From NCBI GenBank assembly GCA_041628615.1, contig JBFKOW010000101.1, positions 1 to 12,920 on the forward strand: 12,920 nucleotides of DNA, given 5' to 3'. A program made the translations under genes and the position numbers. This document shows positions 6,397-12,761 of this stretch, piece after piece. The notes beneath the pieces were generated by a model. It was not told where the DNA came from. It saw only the letters and a list, made by a program, of their open reading frames with translations, and did no database searches. Position 1 is the stretch's first letter; the number at the start of each line of letters is the position of its first letter. Source of the DNA: JAMWZF01 sp041628615 (GTDB lineage Bacteria; Pseudomonadota; Alphaproteobacteria; Rhodobacterales; Rhodobacteraceae).

Positions 6397-7734
6397 TCAG
6401 GCTTTGCCCTTCCACGGCACCAGCCAGCGTTCGGCGCGGCGCATCAGCATGTCGATGCCGAATCCGATCACGCCGATCAGGATGATGCCCATGATGACGA
6501 TGTCGGTGTTCTGGAACTTCGACGCGGTCATGATCATCATCCCGGCGCCCTTCTCGGCGGCGACCAGTTCGGCCGCGACCACGGTGCCCCAGCACACCCC
6601 CATCGCCACCCGCGCGCCGGTGAAGATGTCGGGCAGCGAGTTCGGAATGATGACGTGGCGCATGATCTGCCACTTCGACGCGCCCAGCGAATAGGCGGCG
6701 TGGACCTTGGTGATCCGCACCCCCGACACGCCCGACCGTGCGGCGATGGCCATGATCCAGAGCGCGGCGAGGAACAGCAGGATGATCTTGCCCACCTCGC
6801 CGATGCCGGCCCAGATGATGACCAGCGGGATCAGCGCCAGCGGCGGCACCGGTCGCATGAATTCGACGATCGGATCGAACCAGCCGCGGAACCAGTCGCT
6901 GAGCCCCATCGCGTAGCCCAGCGGGATGCCGACGGCGGCGCCGAGCAGGAAGCCGACGATGACCCGGAACAGCGAGAAGCCGAGGTGTTCGGCCAGCGTC
7001 GAGTTGCGGAAGCCCTCGACCGCGATCTCGCCCAGCCGCTGCCAGACCGCCTCGGGCGGCGGCAGCCAGATCGGCTCCATCTGCCAGCCGGTGTCGGGGG
7101 CGATGTTCAGGCTGCCGCGGCCGGTCAGGGTGACGCGGGCGAAGCCGACATCGACCGGATCGCCCTCCGAGATCGCCTTGCCGTTGACCGCCACGATCTC
7201 GACCCCGTCATCGCCGCGGTTCAGCTCGTCGTTGCTGTCCCAGCGCAGGATCTCGGTCCGGTAGGCGGCGATCGACAGGCCGTCGTCCTTGGCGAAGCCG
7301 TCGCCCGGCGCCGGTTCGGGCGCGCTGACATCCTGGCCGACCGGGAAGACCACGACATGGACGGTCGCGTCGTCCTCCGCGCCGTCGGCGGCCCGCGCGG
7401 TATAGGTGAACGATCCCTCGCCGGTGAAGGCGCCCGGGGCGTGCATGAAGCCGGGCAGCAGGGACGACCCGGTGAAGGCGGCCCAGAACACGAAGATCAG
7501 GACCACCGACACGACCGAGGCGGCGAAGTTCGAGGTGACCGCGCTTTCGTCGCCGAAGGTCACGGTCTTGAGCGATCCGAAGTCGTGGCGGGGCGTCATC
7601 AGCCGGCGCACGCCGCGCCAGATCACGAGGGTGAGAAGGATCACGCCGACATAGGCCGCGAGCCAGGGGAGCGCGGACAGGATGGTGCCGACGAGGGTGA
7701 CGAGTTCGGACCAGAGGGCGGAAATCAGCTGCAT
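6397..7734 (-). CDS. tauC: Taurine ABC transporter permease TauC with extra N-terminal membrane segment and Ig-like periplasmic insertion
   Basis: TauC is the inner-membrane permease of the taurine importer. The C-terminal half is a standard TauC/SsuC permease: LPPPEAVWQRL (224-234), FMRPVPPLALIPLVIIWAG (292-310), GEVGKIILL, and the EAA coupling loop SLGASKWQIMRHVIIPNSLP (349-368) that contacts TauB. The usual length is near 250-280 residues; this one has 445. The surplus comprises an additional hydrophobic segment (about 19-40), a basic linker (41-69), and a loop of about 130 residues (93-222) between the second segment (70-92) and the LPPP motif. That loop carries GSFTYTARAADG (107-118) and AVNGKAISEGDPV (182-194), patterns of tandem-95/Big_9 Ig-like domains. 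The start has AGGAG 10 nt upstream and lies one base after the tauB stop, implying translational coupling. A hairpin follows the gene. Confidence 0.93.
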   Translation of the reverse strand: MQLISALWSELVTLVGTILSALPWLAAYVGVILLTLVIWRGVRRLMTPRHDFGSLKTVTFGDESAVTSNFAASVVSVVLIFVFWAAFTGSSLLPGFMHAPGAFTGEGSFTYTARAADGAEDDATVHVVVFPVGQDVSAPEPAPGDGFAKDDGLSIAAYRTEILRWDSNDELNRGDDGVEIVAVNGKAISEGDPVDVGFARVTLTGRGSLNIAPDTGWQMEPIWLPPPEAVWQRLGEIAVEGFRNSTLAEHLGFSLFRVIVGFLLGAAVGIPLGYAMGLSDWFRGWFDPIVEFMRPVPPLALIPLVIIWAGIGEVGKIILLFLAALWIMAIAARSGVSGVRITKVHAAYSLGASKWQIMRHVIIPNSLPDIFTGARVAMGVCWGTVVAAELVAAEKGAGMMIMTASKFQNTDIVIMGIILIGVIGFGIDMLMRRAERWLVPWKGKA

Positions 7735-7735
7735 G

Positions 7736-8539
7736 TCAGGCGCTCTCCTGCCGGCCCATGATCTCTTCTTCCATGTCCCAGATCATCCCGAGGATCTCCT
7801 CGCGGGTCCGGGCGTAGTCCGGGTGCTTCTTGACCTCGCGCAGGTCGGCGCCGACGCCGAGATCGGCGAAGGGCAGCCGGTATTCCTTGTGGATGCGGCC
7901 GGGCCGGGGCGCCATCACCAGCAGGCGTTCGCCCAGCAGCAGTGCTTCCTCGACCGAGTGGGTGATGAGGATGATGGTCTTGCCGGTCTCTTTCCACAGC
8001 TTGAGGACCAGCCCCTGCATCTTCTCGCGGGTCAGCGCGTCGAGCGCGCCCAGCGGTTCGTCCATCAGGATCACGTCCGGGTCGTTGGCAAGGCAGCGGG
8101 CCAGCGCCACGCGCTGCTGCATGCCGCCGGACAGTTCGTAGATCGCCTTCTCCTTGAAGTCCCGCAGGCCGACCACGTCGAGCAGGTGATCGACGGTGCC
8201 GCGGTATTCGGAGGCCTTCTTGCCGGCCATCCGGGGACCGAAGGAGACGTTGTCGCGGACGCTCATCCATTCGAACAGGGCGCCCTGCTGGAACACCATG
8301 CCGCGCTCGGCATCCGGGCCGCGCACGACGTGGCCGTTGAGCCGGATCTGGCCCGACGTCGGCGCGAGGAATCCCGCGACGATGTTGAGAAGGGTCGTCT
8401 TGCCGCAGCCCGAGGGCCCGAGGACGCTCATCAGTTCGCCCTGGGCGAGGTCGAGCGTCACGTCCTTGAGCGCCTGAACGTGCCCGCCGCCGGGCAGATC
8501 GAAGCGCATGGAGATATTGTCGATTGCAAGGCCTGTCAT
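7736..8539 (-). CDS. tauB: Taurine ABC transporter ATP-binding protein TauB
   Basis: TauB is the cytoplasmic ATPase that drives taurine import through TauC. All ABC motifs are intact: Walker A GPSGCGKTT (41-49), Q-loop VFQQGALFEW (82-91), signature LSGGMQQR (136-143), Walker B VILMDEP (156-162), D-loop GALD and the switch histidine in ITHS (His194). At 267 residues it fits the TauB/SsuB/NrtD group, and the MLDEP variant and the WMSVRDNV segment also fit that group. Specificity for taurine is inferred from the neighbours tauA, tpa and xsc. The ATG at 8539 is preceded by an unusual run of G rather than AGGAG, so translation may depend on the upstream structure (hairpin 8592-8617). The stop is one base from the tauC start. 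Confidence 0.96.
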   Translation of the reverse strand: MTGLAIDNISMRFDLPGGGHVQALKDVTLDLAQGELMSVLGPSGCGKTTLLNIVAGFLAPTSGQIRLNGHVVRGPDAERGMVFQQGALFEWMSVRDNVSFGPRMAGKKASEYRGTVDHLLDVVGLRDFKEKAIYELSGGMQQRVALARCLANDPDVILMDEPLGALDALTREKMQGLVLKLWKETGKTIILITHSVEEALLLGERLLVMAPRPGRIHKEYRLPFADLGVGADLREVKKHPDYARTREEILGMIWDMEEEIMGRQESA

Positions 8540-8591
8540 GGCACCCCCCGGTCGTGGCTGGCTCGACGACGAGGTCGGCGCCGATCCGGTG

Positions 8592-8617
8592 CGGCGGGGG
8601 CCTGCCGGCCCCCGCCG
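8592..8617 (-). promoter_or_regulatory. Strong hairpin between tauA and tauB
   Basis: CGGCGGGGGCC (8592-8602) and GGCCCCCGCCG (8607-8617) form an 11-bp uninterrupted GC stem with a 4-nt loop, 6 bp after the tauA stop. No T-run follows. Such stems behind the binding-protein gene commonly stabilise its mRNA or let only part of the transcripts continue, giving more TauA than TauB/TauC. Application to this operon is inference. Confidence 0.65.
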
Positions 8618-8623
8618 GGTTCG

Positions 8624-9634
8624 TCACATCTTGTTCACGCCCGACAGCGGGCCGGTGTTGATGTTCGCCTCGTAGGTGTCGAGGGCGGCGCCGATCGAGC
8701 CCGCCGCGACGAAGACATCGGCCACGCCCTTCAGGAAGGCCGGGGCCGCGCCGCCGAGCCAGGCGGCGGAGAGCTGTTCGTCGACCGAGGGGAAGACGAA
8801 GGTGGCCATGGTCTCGGCGGTGGCGGCCTCGTCCATACCCGCGTCCTGGGCGATGACCGGCAGCATCTCGGCGGTGTGCTCGCCCGAGTTCCACATCGCG
8901 TTGGCGTCGGCGGTCACCTGCAGGAACTTGGTCACCAGTTCCTCGTTCTCGGCGACGAAGCTGGCCGGGGCCGAGGTCACGTCGAACACGAGGATACCGA
9001 GCGCGGTCTTCTCGTCGCCGGTCAGCAGCACGTTGCCGTGCTCCTTCATCCGGCGCAGCGAACCGCCCCAGCCGCAGGCCATGTCGACCGCGCCCTGGGC
9101 AATGGCGGCGGCGCCGTCGGGCGGTGCCATGTCGACGACCTCGAGGGTCGAGATGTCGACCCCGAAGTGGTCCATCTGGCGCAGGAAGCCGTAATGCGCG
9201 GCGGTGCCGAGCGGCACGGCGACCTTCGATCCGGCGAGGTCGGCGGCGGTGGAGGCGTCGATCTCGAGCGCGGAGCGGACCACGCAGTTGTCGTTGTCGG
9301 CGTAGGACACCGCGACGTCGAGCATCTGCAGGTCCTGCCCGGCCGAGGTCGCCACCACGAACGGCGGCACGCCCTGGCTGACGGCGATGTGCACGTCGCC
9401 GGAGGCCATCGCGGCGGACATCGCGGTGCCGGTGTCGAAGCTCACCCAGTTGATCTTGACGCCCATCGCCTCGTCGTAGGTGCCCTGCACCTTGGCGTAC
9501 TGGAACGGCATCGGCCATTCGAGGAAGTAGGCGACGGTGATCTCCTCGAGGTGGCCGCCGGCGGTGGCGGCGCCGGCACCGGTCAGCAGCGCGAGCCCGG
9601 CGGCAGCCCCGGCAAGTTTGGTCCGCAGTGTCAT
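8624..9634 (-). CDS. tauA: Taurine-binding periplasmic protein TauA
   Basis: TauA captures taurine in the periplasm and delivers it to TauC. The 336-residue protein starts with a clear signal peptide: MTLRTKL, a hydrophobic AGAAAGLALLTGAG (8-21), and probable cleavage after ATA near residue 25. The mature part has the TauA/SsuA/NrtA fold with EITVAYFLEWPMPFQYA (31-47), GDVHIAVSQGVPPFVVA (79-95, the ligand-binding loop region), SKVAVPLGTAAHYGFL (136-151) and GAVDMACGWGG (181-191). A longer frame reaches 9754, but its extra residues are non-homologous and would bury the signal peptide. GGGAG at 9644-9648 is 9 nt before the ATG at 9634. It follows tpa after a 135-bp structured gap and precedes tauB after an 84-bp gap with a strong hairpin. 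Confidence 0.95.
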   Translation of the reverse strand: MTLRTKLAGAAAGLALLTGAGAATAGGHLEEITVAYFLEWPMPFQYAKVQGTYDEAMGVKINWVSFDTGTAMSAAMASGDVHIAVSQGVPPFVVATSAGQDLQMLDVAVSYADNDNCVVRSALEIDASTAADLAGSKVAVPLGTAAHYGFLRQMDHFGVDISTLEVVDMAPPDGAAAIAQGAVDMACGWGGSLRRMKEHGNVLLTGDEKTALGILVFDVTSAPASFVAENEELVTKFLQVTADANAMWNSGEHTAEMLPVIAQDAGMDEAATAETMATFVFPSVDEQLSAAWLGGAAPAFLKGVADVFVAAGSIGAALDTYEANINTGPLSGVNKM

Positions 9635-9656
9635 GTCATTTGTCTCCCATGTTGGC

Positions 9657-9760
9657 GCCCGCATGCTCGGGCATTGGACTGGGGCGGGCCGGTTCGTCCG
9701 GCCGCTGCCCCGCATTCGTTTCCCCGACCCTATCCGATCGGGGCCGCACCGCAATGCCCG
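9657..9760 (-). promoter_or_regulatory. Structured tpa-tauA intercistronic region, possible three-way junction
   Basis: Four inverted repeats share this non-coding gap. An outer stem pairs CGGGCATTG (9668-9676) with CAATGCCCG (9752-9760). It encloses hairpin A (GGGGC 9681-9685 with GCCCC 9707-9711, and GGCCGG 9687-9692 with CCGGCC 9698-9703, loop TTCGT) and hairpin B (CCCCGA 9722-9727 with TCGGGG 9738-9743). An alternative stem, GCCCG (9657-9661) with CGGGC (9668-9672), competes with the outer stem and lies 9 nt upstream of the tauA SD. The arrangement could affect tauA translation or mRNA processing. No known RNA family is recognised. Confidence 0.4.
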
Positions 9761-9769
9761 GCTGGGCCG

Positions 9770-11089
9770 CTAGTGCGGAATCTGGTCGATGGTATCGCGC
9801 AGCTTGCCCACGATTTCGTCGATATGGGCGCGTTCCGATATGAACATCGGCGCCACGATGGCGTTCTCGCCGGTGAACTTGATGTGGCAGCCGTTCCAGA
9901 ACAGCGCGGTCTGCGCCGCCACCCCGCGGTGGCCCGGCACCTTGCCGGGGTAGAGTTCGACCCCAGCCATCATGCCGATGGACCGGACATCCTTGACCAG
10001 CGGATGGTCGGACAGGCTGTGCACCGCGTCCCGGAAATAGGGCGCCATCTCGGCGGCGCGCTGGAACAGGCCCTCCTCGCGGTAGATCGCGAGGCTGGCG
10101 AGGCCGGCGGCGCAGGCCCCTGGGTGACCGGAATAGGTGTAGCCGTGGAACAGCTCGATCCCGCCCATCGCGGCCTTGTCGGTGACGGTCTCGTAGATTT
10201 CGTCGCGGACCGCGACCGCGCCCATCGGCATCGACCCGTTGGTGATCGCCTTGGCCATCGTCATGATGTCGGGGACCACGCCGAAGGCGTCGGCGGCGAA
10301 GGTTCCGCCGACCCGGCCGAAGCCGGTGATGACCTCGTCGAAGACCAGCAGGATGTTGTTGGCGTCGCAGATCGCCCGGATCCGTTCGAGGTAGCCCATT
10401 GGCGGCGGCAAGGTGCCGCAGGACCCGGCGACCGGCTCCACGAACACCGCGGCTATGGTCTCGGCGCCGAGGTTCTGGATCGCCCGCATCAGGTCCTCGG
10501 CCCGGTCGGCGCCGGTGGTCCGCTGGCCGGGAACGTTCAGTTCCTCCTCGGTCCAGGTGTGGCGCATGTGGACGATGCCCGGCATCGTCACCGGAAAGGC
10601 GCGGCGGTTGTTGACCAGCCCCGACAGCGACACGCCGCCGATGTTGACGCCGTGATAGGCCTTCTCGCGGCTGATGAAGTGGCGCCGGTTCTCGCCCTTG
10701 GCGGTGTGGTAGGCCATGACGATCTTGAGCGCGGTGTCCACCGCCTCGGACCCGGAATTGCAGAAGAAGACGTGGTTGATCCCCTCCGGCGTCAGCCGGG
10801 CGACCTCTTCGGCCAGCGCGAAGGACAGCGGGTGGCCGGTCGAGAAGGGCGACACAAAGGTGATCTCGGACATCGCCTTGTGGACCGCCTCGACGACCTT
10901 CGGATGGCAATGGCCGGCGGGCGAACAGAACAGCCCCGAAGAGCCGTCGATCACCGTCCCGCCCTTGTGATCGGTCATGTAGACGCCGCGGGCCTGCACC
11001 ACGAGTCGCGGGTCCTTCTTGAACCCGCGGTTGTCGGTGAACGGAATCCAGAATTCTTCCAGCGAGTTGTTCTTGGCATCGAGCGCCAT
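9770..11089 (-). CDS. tpa: Taurine:pyruvate aminotransferase
   Basis: This class III, PLP-dependent aminotransferase is expected to convert taurine and pyruvate to sulfoacetaldehyde and L-alanine (EC 2.6.1.77) in the cytoplasm. The 439-residue protein shows SGLFCSPAGHCHP (51-63), the phosphate-binding NSGSEA (111-116), the PLP-ring Asp251 in LLVFDEVITGFGR (247-259), the Schiff-base Lys280 in IMTMAKAITNG (275-285) and GYTYSGHP (316-323). Sequence alone would only give omega-amino acid:pyruvate aminotransferase; taurine specificity comes from tauABC downstream and tauR-xsc upstream. The start at 11089 has GGAGGA at 11097-11102, 7 nt before the ATG. It is first in the likely tpa-tauABC operon and is divergent from tauR, with TauR-type direct repeats in the shared gap. 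Confidence 0.93.
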   Translation of the reverse strand: MALDAKNNSLEEFWIPFTDNRGFKKDPRLVVQARGVYMTDHKGGTVIDGSSGLFCSPAGHCHPKVVEAVHKAMSEITFVSPFSTGHPLSFALAEEVARLTPEGINHVFFCNSGSEAVDTALKIVMAYHTAKGENRRHFISREKAYHGVNIGGVSLSGLVNNRRAFPVTMPGIVHMRHTWTEEELNVPGQRTTGADRAEDLMRAIQNLGAETIAAVFVEPVAGSCGTLPPPMGYLERIRAICDANNILLVFDEVITGFGRVGGTFAADAFGVVPDIMTMAKAITNGSMPMGAVAVRDEIYETVTDKAAMGGIELFHGYTYSGHPGACAAGLASLAIYREEGLFQRAAEMAPYFRDAVHSLSDHPLVKDVRSIGMMAGVELYPGKVPGHRGVAAQTALFWNGCHIKFTGENAIVAPMFISERAHIDEIVGKLRDTIDQIPH

Positions 11090-11135
11090 CGGGTCGTCCT
11101 CCGGATCGGCGTTGCGGAATGGGGTGATCCGCGGC

Positions 11136-11164
11136 AGCGTATCCGCTGGCGGCAGCGGGCTTTA
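11136..11164 (-). promoter_or_regulatory. Candidate tpa promoter (activator-dependent)
   Basis: On the minus strand TAAAGC (11164-11159), 17 bp, TACGCT (11141-11136). Both hexamers are poor sigma70 matches, as expected for a promoter needing an activator. The -10 begins exactly 30 nt after the first base of the proximal TauR-type repeat, the same distance as at xsc. Confidence 0.4.
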
Positions 11165-11194
11165 CATCCAGATCGGAGCGCTCTCTAAGTCCAG
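11162..11194 (-). promoter_or_regulatory. Putative TauR operator before tpa (direct repeat, 23-bp period)
   Basis: On the minus strand the distal repeat is CTGGACTTAG (11194-11185) and the proximal one CTGGATGTAA (11171-11162), with 13 bp between. From memory, the TauR half-site is close to CTGGACYTAA. The proximal repeat overlaps the candidate -35 of tpa. The distal repeat ends 2 bp before the tauR start codon. Confidence 0.75.
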
Positions 11195-11196
11195 TC

Positions 11197-12672
11197 ATGG
11201 CGATCCCGGCGGACAGCTTCTTTCTCGACCCGGCGGCGACCGGAACCCTGCAGGCGCAGATCCGACAGATGGTGGCCGAAGGCATCCTGTCGGGCCGGTT
11301 CCGCGCCGGCGAGCGGATGCCCTCGTCGCGGGCGCTGGCGCGGCAGCTCGGGGTCAGCCGGATCACCGTGACGCTGGCCTATACCGACCTCGTCGCCGAC
11401 GACTACCTCGCCGCGCGGGGCCGGTCGGGCTACTTCGTGTCGCCCACCGCGCCGGAGCCGCCCCGGCTGCCCGACCGCGGCCCGCCCCGCGCCAGCAGCG
11501 TCGACTGGGGCCGGATCATCGCCACCCGCGCCGCGCCGCTGCAGGAGAAGCCGGCCGACTGGTCGCGCTACCGCTTCCCGTTCATCTACGGGCAGGCCGA
11601 CCCGGCGCTGTTCGACCTCGCGGCATGGCGGCACTGCGCCCAGCGGGCGATGGGCCGGGCCGATTTCGAGGCGCTGACCGCCGACCGGTTCGACGCCGAC
11701 GACCCGGCGCTGGTCGAGTTCATCACCCGCCAGACCCTGCCCCGCCGCGGCATCCGGGCCGGGCCGGACGAGGTGCTCATCACCCTCGGGGCGCAGAACG
11801 CCCTCTGGCTCGCGGCGCAACTGCTGCTGACCGGGCGGCGGACGGCGGTGATCGAGGATCCCTGTTACCCGCCGCTGCGCGCCATCCTGGACCAGAGCCG
11901 CTGCAAGGTGCTGCCGGTGCCGGTGGACGACGACGGCCTGTCCCCCGACACCATGCCCGCCGCCGACGTGGTGTTCTGCACGCCCTCGCACCAATGCCCG
12001 ACCGCCGCGACGATGCCGATGGAACGGCGGCAGGCGCTTCTGGCCCGGGCCGAGGCGGACGATTTCCTCATCGTCGAGGACGATTACGAGTTCGAGATGT
12101 CGTTCCTGCGCGCGCCCTCCCCGGCGCTGAAGTCGATCGACCGGTCCGGGCGGGTGATCTATGTCGGGTCGTTCTCCAAGTCGCTGTTTCCCGGCCTGCG
12201 GCTCGGCTACCTCGTCGGCCCGGCGCCGTTCATCACCGAGGCGCGGCGGCTGCGGGCCTCGGTCCTGCGGCACCCGCCGGGGCACCTGCAGCGGACCACC
12301 GCCTACTTCCTGTCGCTGGGCCACTACGACGCGCTGGTGCGGCGCATGGGCCGGGCGTTCCACGACCGGCGGCAGGTGATCGACGCGGCGGTGACGCGGC
12401 ACGGTCTGACGGTGGCCGGCAAGGGGGCGTTCGGCGGCTCGGCGCTGTGGATGCGGGCGCCAGACGGCATCGACACCGCCCGGCTGGCCGCCGCGCTGCG
12501 GCCGCGCGGCGTGCTGATCGAGCCCGGCGCGCCGTTCTTCGCCGCCGCCGACCCGCCGCGCCGGTTCTACCGGCTGGCCTACAGTTCGATCCGCGCCGAC
12601 CGGATTCCCGAGGGCATCGCCCTGATCGCCGAGGAGCTCGGCCATCTGGCGGCAGGGGCCGGGCCGGACTGA
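11197..12672 (+). CDS. tauR: TauR, MocR/GabR-type transcriptional activator of taurine genes
   Basis: The 491-residue protein fuses a GntR winged helix (about 17-82) to a class I aminotransferase-like domain (about 115-485), the MocR/GabR plan. The first part shows LQAQIRQMVAEGILSGRF, GERMPSSRALARQLGVSR and VTLAYTDLVADDYL. The aminotransferase part keeps the PLP residues: FCTPSHQCPTA (260-270), VEDDYEFE (293-300), and SFSKSLFPGLRLGY (325-338) with Lys328 as Schiff-base lysine. TauR of Rhodobacter capsulatus activates tpa and xsc; the position between these two genes makes the same role very likely. The ATG at 11197 has no SD (nearest GGAG is 18 nt upstream), and no in-frame ATG, GTG or TTG was found in the codons read upstream (to 11137). 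It is followed after 89 bp by xsc. Confidence 0.93.
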   Translation: MAIPADSFFLDPAATGTLQAQIRQMVAEGILSGRFRAGERMPSSRALARQLGVSRITVTLAYTDLVADDYLAARGRSGYFVSPTAPEPPRLPDRGPPRASSVDWGRIIATRAAPLQEKPADWSRYRFPFIYGQADPALFDLAAWRHCAQRAMGRADFEALTADRFDADDPALVEFITRQTLPRRGIRAGPDEVLITLGAQNALWLAAQLLLTGRRTAVIEDPCYPPLRAILDQSRCKVLPVPVDDDGLSPDTMPAADVVFCTPSHQCPTAATMPMERRQALLARAEADDFLIVEDDYEFEMSFLRAPSPALKSIDRSGRVIYVGSFSKSLFPGLRLGYLVGPAPFITEARRLRASVLRHPPGHLQRTTAYFLSLGHYDALVRRMGRAFHDRRQVIDAAVTRHGLTVAGKGAFGGSALWMRAPDGIDTARLAAALRPRGVLIEPGAPFFAAADPPRRFYRLAYSSIRADRIPEGIALIAEELGHLAAGAGPD

Positions 12673-12676
12673 CTGA

Positions 12677-12709
12677 CTGGACATAGAACAGGCGGCGCAC
12701 TGGCCCTAA
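12677..12709 (+). promoter_or_regulatory. Putative TauR operator before xsc (direct repeat, 23-bp period)
   Basis: The distal repeat is CTGGACATAG (12677-12686) and the proximal one CTGGCCCTAA (12700-12709), with 13 bp between. Period, orientation relative to the controlled gene, and the AG-ended distal/AA-ended proximal pattern all match the tpa operator. The pair starts 5 bp after the tauR stop, so xsc probably has its own regulated promoter. Confidence 0.75.
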
Positions 12710-12735
12710 TCCTGACCCGCCCGAGGCCCTATGGT
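12707..12735 (+). promoter_or_regulatory. Candidate xsc promoter (activator-dependent)
   Basis: TATGGT (12730-12735) is a four-of-six -10 box. The hexamer 17 bp upstream, TAATCC (12707-12712), is a poor -35 that overlaps the proximal TauR-type repeat. The -10 starts 30 nt after that repeat starts, as at tpa. Confidence 0.45.
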
Positions 12736-12748
12736 CCGCCCGCGCCAG

Positions 12749-12754
12749 AGGAGG
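12749..12754 (+). promoter_or_regulatory. Strong ribosome binding site of xsc
   Basis: AGGAGG, 7 nt before the ATG at 12762, fixes the xsc start. It contrasts with the SD-less tauR just upstream. Confidence 0.85.
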
Positions 12755-12761
12755 AAGCCCC

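Noticed and set aside
9635..9754. Longer start for tauA at 9754
   Set aside because: The extra 40 residues lie in the structured intercistronic region, have no homology and would place the signal peptide internally. The ATG at 9634 has an SD and begins the signal peptide.
11047..11062. Two further TCCAG copies near the tpa start as additional TauR sites
   Set aside because: They are 11 bp apart rather than 23, lack the TA part of the repeat, and encode the tpa N-terminal EEFWI residues.
7682..11188. Very long plus-strand open frame (1168 codons) opposite tauC, tauB, tauA and tpa
   Set aside because: It runs antisense through four recognisable genes and across two intergenic gaps. Its protein is rich in His, Arg, Gly and Val without domains. 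It is a byproduct of GC-biased third codon positions.
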